Translations under genes and position numbers: made by a program | In this document: positions 35,840 to 46,487 of the stretch, one piece after another | Numbering within the stretch: position 1 is the first letter of the stretch | How the letters are laid out: each line of letters starts with the position of its first letter | The notes under the pieces: model-generated | The model's database searches: none | Told to the model about the DNA's origin: nothing | Seen by the model: the letters and a program-made list of their open reading frames with translations, nothing else | From: Edaphochlamys debaryana | Taxonomy: Eukaryota > Chlorophyta > Chlorophyceae > Chlamydomonadales | Length of the DNA stretch: 64,000 nt | Assembly: GCA_016858145.1 (NCBI GenBank) | Contig: JAEHOE010000160.1 | Coordinates: 124,001-188,000 of the forward strand | Direction of reading: 5' to 3'

Positions 35840-37928
35840 ATGAAGCGCTCAAGGGAATCATCTAGCGAAGGCTTCCGAAGGTCAAAGATGTCGGCTCCGG
35901 GCTTCGCGGCCCTCACCAGCTATCGCGCATTCGAGAGACGATATTGCTGCGAGCTGCCTCAGACCTTTCCAAAAACCATTGAGGCCTTCAAGCTAGCCTC
36001 GAAAAGCACGGAGCTGGACGTTCCCGACGACCTGGTTCAAGCCTTGCTGCAGTTCGCGGCATCACCGGTGGAGAAGTTTCGGCATATCCTTCAACCGTTC
36101 GGCCGCGAAGAGCCCTGCCACCTGTTCCTTGCTTGGCTTCTTGGAGCGATGCTGAACGAGAAGTTGATGATTTCGGGTGACGGGCTGTCGGAGGAGGTCG
36201 AGGAGGAGGAGCAGGAGGAGGAGCAGGAGGACGCGGAGGAAGCCAAAGCACGTGAGGCGGGGGGGACCGGGGGTGTGTCGGCTGGGGACGGGCCTGCGGA
36301 CCTTCGGATGGGGGCACGGGGCGTGTCCCATCTAAAGACCTGCACAACAAGCTAAGCCTGAGCTGCTGGGTGAGGTAACGCACGGTGGGGGCGCACACCT
36401 CGACCCATACGCGGGCACGCAGGATACTGGTACGGCGCTCGGTTCCGTTTTGAGCGCGCGGTTCACCTCCAACGCTGGGTTCTCGGCGTGTCCTGGCTGC
36501 TGACCCTGATTGTATAGTTCCTAGCCCAATCAAGCGGAAAGAGCAAAGCCCTATGTGCGCCGATGCCACAGGGCCTGTGGAGCTAGTCGTGCTGCGGGCA
36601 AGGACGCCGCAGGCACAAGGCATTGCACGGGAACAGGGTCTCTCCGCGGGGCTGGAGGACGGCTGCGAGGCAGCACTGGTGATTGAGGTGAAGCCCAGCA
36701 ACCCACACGCAGGCTTCTGGCAGGTATGCGGGAGAGGGTTTTGAAACCCAGAGCCTGCTAGCCTCTTAGCGTTTCCCCTCTTATCCTGACCCCTGCACCC
36801 CCTACCGGGACAGGCGCTGGCGGAAGGCGTGGAGCTTGCTCGGTCGAACGCTCGGTACGACCCCCCTGCTCCCGTGGAAGTGCTGCTGACGGATGTGAAG
36901 GAGTGGTACTTCTTCACCCTACAGCCCCAGCCCCAGGTCAGCCCGGCCGTGCTGGGCCGAGCGTGCACGGGCGGGCGTTATCTCCTTCCACCCTGCGGCT
37001 TGGGTACAGGAACCGGACAGTGTCCCTCGTTTCGCCCGACCTGTGTCCCGTGGCCTTACCACACGTGTCCGTTCTTCTCACCCACACTCCCGGTGTGCTT
37101 CCTTCATCACATGCCCTTCCCTGAACATGTTTCAAGGACGAGCTAGCCACGGCGGGCTCGGCCGCGGCAGCAGAGGCATCCTCCGCGCAGGTGGGGCTCA
37201 TAACGGGAAGCTACAGGTGCTTCGGGCAGTGTGGTAGTGCTTGGCCTGAATCACTTGGCGCTTTGGCCGGCCTCCTTTCCCGGCATGCAGGGCGAGCCTG
37301 AGTTCGAGTTCGACTTGGCCGTCGGAGGCAGTGGTAACGCCAGCGCGGGGATGAAGCTGCGGATGTCTCGCTGCGCCTACGTATCCTGTGGGCTGACCGA
37401 TCCTTTCGTCGGCGGCGGCGATGCAGACAGGGTCCTCCAGGTGAGGTAAACGCAAGATAGGACCACTGCCGCCTCACCCGGCCCCCCAGCGACCCAGCCG
37501 CTAGCCCTTGCCCGCGGTGTGCTTCGGTGTCACCGGGCCGGGGCGCTGGCTTGCTTTGGACTCGCTTTCCGGGCGACTGTCGTGAGCGCAACGCAACGCC
37601 TCAATGTCACCTCGGCCACCATGTGCAGGTTCTGCACCGCCTCTACACCGCGCTCTACCCGGGGGCGAGCCTCGCCTCGCTTCCAGCGCTCATCGCGGAG
37701 GGCAACCGCAAGGCGGAGGAGGATGCCGCACGCTGGGTCAACACGGTGGCCGAGGCGTACACGGAGCAGATGGGTGCGAAGCAGGCTCTGGCCAAGGAAA
37801 GAGCGGCCAGGGCGGAGGCGGAGGCCAGGGCGGCGGAGGCGGATGCCAGGGCGGCGGAGGCGGAGGCCAGGCTGGCGACGTTGCAAGCCGAGCTGGCGGA
37901 GTTGGAGGCAGCACGGGGGGCAGGGTAA
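35840..37928 (+). CDS. PD-(D/E)XK-like protein with C-terminal coiled coil
   Basis: Six exons: 35840-36251, 36518-36723, 36814-36936, 37137-37190, 37291-37440, 37629-37928; 414 aa. The N-terminal half is not recognised and ends in a Glu-rich stretch (EEVEEEEQEEEQEDAEE). Residues ~155-247 look like a PD-(D/E)XK nuclease fold. Visible are an Asp/Glu at 185/188, LVIEVKP (Glu194-x-Lys196), then FWQALAEGVELA and VEVLLTDVKEWYFFTL, the usual order of strand, E-x-K, helix and 'LTD..W' strand. The last ~60 residues are an Ala/Glu/Arg coiled coil (RAEAEARAAEADARAAEAEA). Nuclease activity is an inference; many eukaryotic members are inactive or belong to effector-like or repeat-associated families. It sits between two LCAT-like paralogues, so it arrived after, or survived, that duplication. 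Exon 4 has an alternative donor at 37217, which would break the frame of exon 5. Confidence 0.72.
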
Positions 37929-38871
37929 CCCGCAACGTAGCTGTGGGGCAGCGGTGGCTGCAATGGCGCCACGGGCGTTGGCACACAACCATAATGCGGC
38001 CCTCCTCATTCATGCCAACATTGGGTGTGTGAGGGTGGGAAGAGAGATGGCCGGAATTATGGCAGGATTGCTTGTCGGGTCGGGGGCGCACAGCCAAGGG
38101 CGAGGCCAAGGGGAGATTCATGTGTGGGTCGACGGTAGTCAGGCATGTTGGATCGAGGCCCTGTCGAGGCCTGTGATGTTGGTTTAAGAGGTGCACGTGC
38201 TCTCGGCTTGTGAACGCTGTTGTTGCCACGCATGGTGCGATTTATCGGTGGCGCCGCTGCAGTCTCCTTGACGGCTAGCTAGCTGGGAACAGACGAACAC
38301 CTGCGCCGCAGGTGTCTATCCGTGCCGGGTACGCCGTGCGTCTACCCCGCAAGCACGGCTCTTCTGCGGGTTTTGTGTAGACAACGGGGCGTAGTGCCGC
38401 GGTGTTGGCGTCGCAGGATGTTGGCCTCTTCTGCGGGGACCTGCTGCAGCTGCCCCGGCCTTTCACCGCCATGCCTCGCCGTGCCAACGCACGGCGGGGT
38501 TAGAAGAACATCAACGAAGCGGACCACAACCACGCGGTCCGCTTCGTTGATGTTCTTCTAACCCCGCCGTGCGTCCGCCACGCTTTCCCCCCTCCCGCCC
38601 GGAGCTGTCAAGGGGGACACGCAACGCGGGGCACCTTGACCCCCGCCCGCCCCTGAGTCTAACCCCGAGGAAGCTTCTGCCATGATCGTGCCATGGGCTG
38701 TGTGGCACGGCACCCCTTGTGGCACGGCAATTTGCACGACACTCGCAACTGCCCAAAACGCCCAGGACTTGCAACCCCACCACTAGCTACAACCTATCAT
38801 TCTTTCTCACTTATTGCGGTAGGCTGGAGCCAGCTGGCATTTCGGCGCCAGGCCAGCTCGCGGCATCCGCG
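37929..38871. other. Intergenic region with a perfect hairpin
   Basis: Between the PD-(D/E)XK-like gene and the second LCAT-like gene. The notable content is the 39-bp inverted repeat at 38487-38574. An in-frame ATG at 38719 upstream of the acyltransferase is possible but would put ~50 residues before the signal peptide. Confidence 0.45.
38487..38574. repeat. Perfect 39-bp inverted repeat, 10-nt loop
   Basis: The arms 38487-38525 and 38536-38574 are exact reverse complements with no mismatch; the loop is 38526-38535. A third, shorter copy of the arm tip (CCTCGCCGTGC, 38473-38483) pairs with the left arm with one mismatch. It lies about 300 bp upstream of the second LCAT-like start codon. Confidence 0.95.
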
Positions 38872-41800
38872 ATGCTTTGCGCTCGCCGCGCGCCGAGCAG
38901 CCCTCGGGCCGCAGTTCTTCTCCTGCTGCTGGGGGTCCTGGCAATTGCACGGGCCTCAAGTGCTGTCGCCCAACCCAAAACCCTCGGCGACGGCAAGTGC
39001 TCGCACCGACTTGCTGCCGGGCCCATCCTCGCGGTCTCGTTATGCCACGCCGGCGCGTGCAACCCCTACTGACTCCTCACCGTTCCTGCCTCCTGCCTCC
39101 AATCTCCTGCAGACACTATTCCATCGCGACAGGACGTCGGCGTGCTCGGCGTGGGTCCCCTGGCCGCCCTCCGTCGCCTCGTCCCGCCCCCCTCCTCGCC
39201 TTCCCTGCTCCTGCGCTGGGCCCAGGCGGCAGCGGCACGGTGGGCCGGCGTGGTGTGGCCCGGACCCGCTGTATCGTCTTCACCCGACCACCACCGCACC
39301 ACGAGCAATCCTGGGTCAGACGCTTTGGCTGGCGATCCCGCCGATGGGAGCGGAGGGGCAGGGCCTGGCGCGGACGCCGCTGCGAGGGCTCCAGGCCTCG
39401 GCTGGCCGCAGGAGCTGACGTGGCAGGGCCCGACGCCGGGACCTGCCTCGTTAGGCTTTGGGGCGTGCTACGACGCAGCAGCCGACGGCCTGGACGCCCC
39501 AGCACAGGCCAGGGGCGGATCCGCCCCCTCGAGCGGAGGCCGAGGTCAAGGCGGAGGCGAAGGCGAAGGCGGAGGCAGCGGGACGCGGCCTCCGGTCGTG
39601 TTCCTGCCGCCCCTCACGGGCACCGAGCTGCAGGCGAGGCTGGAGGACAAGTGAGCACAGCGGTTGGTGGTTGGCGGTTGGCGGTTGGGCGCGGTTGGTG
39701 GTTGTGTGGGCGTTTGGGTGGGTGGGGCGTGGCCAGAGCAGCATTCGGGCCTGCAGGCAAGGCGGGCAGATTTATCGAGGGAGGAAGCGTAAGGGATCCT
39801 ACACCCGGGGGGCGGGACAGGCCAGAGCTTGCTTGCGCCTCAGCCTGGTATCCCGCAAGGGTAATGGCCCCACCAAGAGCCCTTACCCTGGTTGCCTGGG
39901 CCCCCCCCCCCCCAGGCCAGCCAACGCCCACTGGTGGTGCGCCCGCTCCACCCCGGGCTGGTTTCGCCTGTGGCCCAGCCTGCAGTCGCTGCTGCCGGGG
40001 CAGTTCGCGTGCTACGTTGACAACCTCAGGCCAGGCCGGACGGCGGGGCCGAGGCTGTAGTTTGCGCTGCCGGGGCAACACGTGTAATTGGTTGGGTGGC
40101 CGCGGGCCTTCACCCATTCGATTCGTGGGTGCCGGTGCTTAAGCTTCGCCCAGTGCTCTCCATCCCAGCTCACAGTCGCCAAGGCTTTATCCCGCTCTCC
40201 CTTTCCCTTGCTCGCTCCCCACGCCAGGCTTGTGGCAGGGCCCGGCCCCGACCCCGCACGGCCCCCCCTCGGCGTGGCGGTACGGGTTGGGCCCGTGCTG
40301 GGCCCGGGCGACGGCGGCGGCGCGGGGCCCAGCCCTCTGGGCCCATGGGACACGGTGTGTAGCCGACTCAAGGCCCTGGGGTGGGGCGAGGCGCAGCTCA
40401 AGACACACGCCTACGACTGGAGGTGCGGGGGCGTGGGATGCGTGGAGGTGTGTGATTCGGGAGGGACGGGGGTTGTGGGGTTCGGACTGAGCTAGCTCGG
40501 CTGCAGCTCCGGGCCGGAATTCCGGGAGGCGGCATTGGCTGCTGTGTGGTGCGGGTTGCAGGCTAGCAACGTGGCCTCTATTGTCAAGGTGGGAGTGCGG
40601 CTGCCTAAACTGACACCACACGCCCAGCCCATGTTTGACCTACCGCCTGCCCGGCGGGAATGGCTTGGCCCTGACCGCCTGTCTTCCCCCCCTCGTGTCC
40701 GCAGGCTGAGCCCCGCCTCGGTTGCAGCGCGGATCTGGATCTGGATCTCGATGGGGATCTGATCTGGTTGTACTGAATCCATTGATCCGCCCTTGCTCTA
40801 TGTCCGCAGGCTGAGCCCTGCCTCCTGGCGGCTGCCGGGAGGGGCCTTCTGGGCCCTGAGGGCGCAGATCGAGGCGGCCGTGGCGGCGGCGGGCGGGCGG
40901 CGGGCGGTGCTGCTGGGCCTCAGCCTGGGGGGGTCCTACGGGGCGGCTTTCCTGGGGAGCGATGTGGTGGATGAGGCGTGGAAAGCCAAACACGTGGAGA
41001 AGCTGGTCACGATATCGGGTAGGCCCGTAGTCTGCTCTCGTCACAGGGTTTGAGGAGATACGCCTGTAGCCATGTGTGGGGCTTGCCTGTTGCCTCCGCT
41101 TTGTCCGGCGCCTTGTTTCCCCCCCCCCCCCAGGCGTGTGGGGCAACATCCACATCCCTCTTCCTCTCCCCTTCAACCCACACTGCACTCGGCCCCTGCC
41201 CTCGCCCCCAGGCGTATGGGGCGGCACCCCTCGCTCCGTGTGGGACCTCGTCAGTGGCCGACTCGAGGGGCTCGAGACCCTGCTCGACCGGGCGGCTGTG
41301 CGGGCGCTCATGCGGGGCCTGCCCTCGCTCGCCTGGACCTTCCCCTCGCCCGACGTGTTCCCAGCGGCGGCGGAGCGGGCACCAGAACCCGGGGCGGAGG
41401 GCCAGGGGCCAACGATGCTTCACGCGGGAGCGGCGCGGGCGCCAGGGCCCGGGGCAGCAGGGCAGGGGGCAGCGGGGTCCGGGGGCGGGGGCCAGCCGCC
41501 CCTGCTCGTCAACACGGCCCTGGGCCGGAGCTACGGAGCGGCGGACATGGGGCGGGCGCTGGGGGACGCGGGGGCGGCCGACGTGAGCACCCGGGGGCGG
41601 GGGTCGCGGGACCTTGTCGTCGGGGCCGTGTGCCTGAGACACGGGGGCCGCAGGCAGGCTGGCGCAGTGAGGGGCGCATGTGCCAACGAGGGACTTGGCT
41701 GCCGCGCTGATCGAAAGTCGACGGCGCCGGAAGGGGTTCATGTCCTTGAGGTCAACACATGACCGTACTTGGCAGAGCCGTTGCCAACCCCTTTGCGGCT

Positions 41801-42337
41801 CCCTTGCCCCACCCCCAGGCCGCCGCCTTCTGGGCCGCCTCGCTGCCGTACATCACCGCCCCCGCTCCCAACGTAACCACGCACTGCTTCTACTCGTACG
41901 GCCTGCCAACCGCCGCCTCCCTCACCTACGCAAAGGCCGACTTCTCAGACCAATCGCCCGCCGTGCGGTGAGGCCGTTGGCTGTACACGTCAGCTTGCTC
42001 CGGTGTGCCATGCTAGCGAGCGGCCAAGCCTCCACTCTAGGGCAGGTTGGGAGGGAGGGCGGGCGGCTCCCGGTAAGCCGCCGCTTGGACTTACAACTCT
42101 CCCCAAGTCTAGCGGGCTAGCACTTTCCCTCCCGTCTGCAAACCCGCTCTGCCGTACAGGTACAGCGACGGTGACGTCACGGTGCCGTACGCCTCGCTGG
42201 CGGCGTGCCGGGGCTGGGCCGCGCGGCAGTCCGCCCCCGTACATTCGTACTCGTACTACGGCGTCGTACACGCCCAGCTGACGGACACGGCGGAGGCCCT
42301 GGACGACATCGTGGCGGCGATTGCGGGGTCGGGCTGA
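38872..42337 (+). CDS. LCAT/PLA2G15-like acyltransferase, copy 2
   Basis: Eight exons: 38872-38992, 39113-39650, 39916-40029, 40228-40422, 40810-41018, 41212-41582, 41819-41967, 42160-42337; 624 aa. MLCARRAPSS then AAVLLLLLGVLAIARASS is a good signal peptide. Domain order matches copy 1: LPPLTGTELQARLEDK, WWCARSTPGWF, LPGQFACYVDN, YDWR. Ser361 (GLSLGG), Asp571 (SDGDVTVP) and His603 (VVHAQL) form the inferred triad. Exons 3, 5, 7 and 8 have exactly the same lengths as in copy 1 (114, 209, 149, 178 nt). Exon 2 lacks the Ala-rich insert; exon 6 has a longer Gly/Ala insert. Two introns appear to use GC donors: intron 1 (G|GCAAGT) and intron 3 (AG|GCCAGG, where copy 1 has GT). An alternative donor for intron 3 is GT at 40059, adding ten residues in frame. 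Localisation is secretory or vacuolar by inference. Confidence 0.85.
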
Positions 42338-43454
42338 CGTGGCTCGCATTAGTCATGGCGGGGGCGGACTGAGCGCATGAGCGGCTCTCACTAGTTACTG
42401 CGGGGGCGGACTGGCGCGTCCTGAGGACGGAATGGAGGCCAAGGGACGGAGCAGGGGGGCTGGCCGGCCCTGGTGGTTGAGCCGTACCGTACACCCAGAG
42501 GGTGGCGCTCTCGCTCACCCCCTCCCATATTTTTCTGAGGTGTGGAGCCTTCATCTGCGCCGGTCTGGTGGGCCAGTCTCGGCTGCACGTCGCCTTGACC
42601 CGTGGATGGACGGTGGCCTGCCGTGGGCGTTTCGTGTTGTGAGCAGGATGCGATGGTTACAGCAGGAACCGCCTTCAGGAGCAGGGGGGGCGGGGGGGGC
42701 GGGGCCGACTACGGCACGGGGGTTGGGGGGGAAGGGGGCACGAGGGATTGAGGGGTGTCGGCATGCCAAATGCCGGCGGTCCCTAAGGCTTACCGGGATT
42801 GGAATGCGGGTCGCGCTGTTATGGCCCGCATCCCCGTGAGTGAGTGTGCCGGCGAGGTGGGTCAGCCCCCCGGACGAACCGCTAGCTAGCGGTTTGAGAA
42901 GGCCTGTTGGCCCGGTTACCCTGGATCAGCACAGCAGGAACGAGTCACCGAGGCGCCCTACGAGGCGTTCACCTGGGGTGAGCGCCCCGCGCGTTTGAAG
43001 GAGCGTGCAGACACGGGATGGAGTACCCGGGTGCGTGGCTGGCGCCGCTGCGGCGGGCGGCCCGAAGTTAGGCACTTTTACGTCGCCTTCGACCGCTTAC
43101 CACATGGGCGATGGGTGGAGACCCCGCATGTGCCCTGTGCAGCACGGAGACAGTCGCCCCGTGGTTATTGACGGGCTAGCTACTTAGGTAGCTGCCGACA
43201 TGTCCGGGGATGCACATGATTCAGTCGGGCCCGTCCACCACCCTCCGGAGCTTCAAACGAAGTTGAATGCGTGACAGCCGTTATGAGATCCTGGCTGGGG
43301 ACGCGGCGTTCTCGCGTTTCTGCTGGGGGTTTCGGGAAGGCCGAGTCGGCCACACAGTTCGTCCCCGCGTCCGGACGCCGCAGTACTCATCCATGGCGGA
43401 TAAAAGGCTCTCAGCGACAGCGACAGTGACAGTAAGTAACTCGATCCGACAAAC
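42338..43454. other. Intergenic region with R2 fragment
   Basis: The first ~40 nt after the LCAT-like stop are conserved with copy 1 (GACGTGGCTCGC then TTAGTCAT), so they are shared 3'UTR. A short R2 fragment lies at 42649-42680, followed by a G-rich tract. No gene is seen. Confidence 0.45.
42649..42680 (-). repeat. Dispersed repeat family R2, fragment 4
   Basis: It shares GATGCGATGGTTACAG and GCAGGAACCGCC with the copy at 14121-14190. Confidence 0.5.
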
Positions 43455-46400
43455 ATGGCTCGCTCCGCTCTCATTGTGCTCGCGCTGGTTGGCTGCGCCG
43501 CGGTGGCGTTCGCCCAGCGCGCTCCTCCTCCGCGCAAGCTTGCGCCCACGACGACCGTGGACCCCATCGTGGGCATCTGGTGAGGATAGAGCGAGAGACG
43601 CAGGACTGGGTGGAGCGTTGCGTGCGGCATGGATGGCGCATGAGCTCACACATGCGCGCCGCGTGTGACCCCGCAGGAGCAAGATCGAGGCCGCTTACCC
43701 CAACTCTTCGGTGAGTTGATGCGTTGCAGTGTTCCGAGAGGCCTGCGTGCGCCGGGCGCCGGCGGGAGCATACATAGGCACAATAATGGTCGCTGCACAT
43801 GCCTGACGGCCCACGCACGCTGTATGTCCTCGTCGCTCCGCAGATGACCCTGGGCTTCCATCCGTTCCTCGAGGTAAGCGCGGCACGCGCTAGTCATGGA
43901 CGCCTTGCTGGCGTTATCTATCGCTCGTAGCGAGGTCACACCTGTGCTCCGCTCTGCTCGCTCGACGCCCTGCCCTGCCCTTTCCGGTTTTGCCGACAAC
44001 GTGCGCTGGCCCTCCCAACTCCGCCACCTTTCCCCCCGTTGCCGCCTCGCAGGTCGAGACCCGCGCCTTCTACTTCTTCAAGGCCACCAACATCCCGGGC
44101 GTGAGTCAAAGGCGCTTACATGTCGGGACGCACTCAGGCTTGGGCGGGCGGGGCCTGAGGGGACAGGCTGGATCCCTACCCTACCAGGGTGGGATTAGAA
44201 CCCTAGTCCTGGCATGTGTCCATGCTGGCGATGCACCGCCGCGGCGCTTCGGCGCTGCCGCTGCTGCCGTGCTCAGCTTTGCCGTGCTGATCCCGCCCGC
44301 AACACCCACCACCTCCCCAAGCAGTCCCCGCTGTCCCTCGCTCCCCCCCCCTGAAGCCCCAGGCCGACTCCTTCACTATTAATGACCAAGTCCTCCCCAG
44401 AAGTCCCCCTCACCGTCCCTCTGTTCCTTTCATCCCAGCGTCCTGCCCCCCCCGTGCGTCCTGCCCCCGCCGAGAAACCCCTTTGCTTGCCCCCCTGGCG
44501 GCTTTTCCCCTGATCCCTGCCGCCTCATCAGTCTCTGCCGCCACATGGCTCTGTCATGAGTGTGCGCCCCTGACTGCTGCCAGCCCCTCTCACCACGCAC
44601 CACCCGTCTCCCGTACTGCGTGCATGCCTTCTCTCCACTGGCCGCCCCCCCGTCCCCTCCCATCCCCGCACTACTCTCTTTGAGTTCACGGTGGTCTCCC
44701 CCGCAGCGCTCCGTGTCTGAGCCTTCCTACCCCTTCCCGCCCCTTTCAGGCCCTCAGGTCTATTTACCTTCTCCCTAAGCTTCCCCCCGCTCTACCCTTC
44801 CGCAGTACTTCGATTTCCCTCTCCGTCTGCCCCAACGTTCCCGCAACAGTCCGTGTTTCCCACCTTGGCACCGCTTCTAGGTCCGCAAGTTTTCTCTCCC
44901 GACCCCCCTCCACCCCATCTCCGCAGTACTTTGAGTTCACCGTGGTCTGCATTAAGCCCGACGCCATGCACCCGATCACCCAGGAGGTAGGTGAACTTGG
45001 GTACTTGATCAGTCCAGGGGTCAGTCGGTCTTTTCCACGAGCTAGCAGGACTGGAGGTCACAGGGGGTTCCGTACCTGCGGGCAACCCTGCGGGGACGAC
45101 GGTTGTGGCACGGGCGAGCTTGGTGATGGGCTATCGCTAATGGAAAGATCGATGCTCCCCTCCTTCTGCACGACGTGCTGGCCGGTCCTGAGTGCATAGT
45201 CCCTTGATTGAGTTCACCCCCGGCTTCTAACTCCCAACCCTTTCATGTATGCCCGCAGGAGCGCACCAGCGGTCCTAGCCTGTGGCACCCCGTCCCCGGC
45301 CTCAACGTGAAGTGAGTGCGGGCGGGGGACGGGCGGGGGACGGACGGGGGAGGGGCGGGGGACGGGCGGGGGACGGGCGGGGGACGGGAGGATGTAGTAG
45401 ATGCATCTTAAAAGGCAGGTCTAGACTTGTCAGAAGCCTCGCTTCTGCGGCATTCCGTCCGGCGGGGTAGCCTGTCCGCTACAGAGGAGGGGGAGAAGAC
45501 TGGGCGGCGGTGGTGGCGGTCTTGACGGGGGCTACCGTATTGCAACGTGCAGCCAGCGGGCGGGTTTGGCCCCCCAACGGGCTTGACGGGGGATGGGGCG
45601 GGCCGGAAGATGGACCGCCCTGGTCTGTGGCCGTGTGGCCTGATCGCGGCGGGCGTGACTGCTGGATTGTCGTACTGGCAACGGCCGGCGAGCATGCGCA
45701 CAGGGGGGAACCCAACGGGCGGGCTCCAGCCCCCCGCCCGGATGACTAATGCCAGGGGATCAGTTTCCGGGGCGAGGCGCCTCACATACCAATTCACCGG
45801 TACCTCGCTGGTGTTCCCTTTCCCTTTGCCTGTCCCTCCCACGCGCTCGTGTCCCGCTTCACCTACCCAACCTCTACCATCCCTCCCTCCTCCCCCCCCT
45901 CCTCAGCTACATCGGTGCTGCCATCAAGCTGAGCACGGGCGTGTACGACCTCATTGTTGGCACGCCGTGAGTCGGGGTCCGGGGGTCCGGGGGGCCGGGA
46001 ACAGGAGGCTGTAAATGCAGGCAGGGAGCCACCTGACGGAGCCGCATGACGTAAGGGCGGGGGGAGGCAGGGAAGGCAGGGGTAAACCGGCCGGGGAGGG
46101 GGTGCCGTGTACGGCATCGCCGTGTCCCCACGCGACTGGGGCGGGGCGCCAATGATGGAGGGTGCAGGGGTGGGCTGACCAGCGTGTACCGTAGGGCCTT
46201 CACCCACCGGAGCTCAGCCTCGTCTGGCCCTGGCCTGCACCCTCTCGACCCGCTCGGCTAGCGAGCAGCGGGGACTGTGGGGCTGTGGGGCTTTAGGAAC
46301 CAACGATCCCCACTCACGCCTTCCCCTGACGCCTCCATCCGCCCGCAGGTACGGCTCTGGCACGGGCCGCATCACGAGCGACGGCAAGGAGATGCGCCTG

Positions 46401-46487
46401 TACGCCACCGGCACCTTCCTGGCAGGCACCGAGGGCTTCCCGGGCCTGCATCGCCAGTCCAAGCTCACCTTCCCCGCTCCCATGTAA
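43455..46487 (+). CDS. Small secreted protein of unknown family
   Basis: Eight exons, several tiny: 43455-43579, 43677-43710, 43844-43873, 44053-44100, 44927-44986, 45259-45311, 45907-45966, 46349-46487; 182 aa, all phases agree. MARSALIVLALVGCAAVAFA is a textbook signal peptide; the mature protein begins near QRAPPPRK. The rest is rich in alternating beta-type segments (FEFTVVCIKPD, YIGAAIKLSTGVYDLIVG, GTGRITSDGKEMRLYATG), suggesting a small beta sandwich or barrel. I do not recognise the family; a dirigent/allene-oxide-cyclase-like barrel is only a thought from the GTG...YATG spacing. The tiny exons (34, 30, 48 nt) make a single-exon search unreliable. The long intron 4 (44101-44926) holds fragments that look like copies of exon 5. 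The stop codon TAA itself overlaps a TGTAA. Confidence 0.75.
45314..45392 (+). repeat. GGGGGACGGGC minisatellite
   Basis: Six or more ~11-bp units in intron 6 of the secreted-protein gene, starting directly after the donor site. Confidence 0.8.

Noticed and set aside
38877..40142. 421-codon plus-strand open frame
   Set aside because: It overlaps the second LCAT-like gene in another frame and shows none of the conserved motifs.
43005..43187. Short plus-strand open frames between the second LCAT-like gene and the secreted-protein gene
   Set aside because: No domain, signal peptide or splice-consistent extension; expected by chance in GC-rich DNA.
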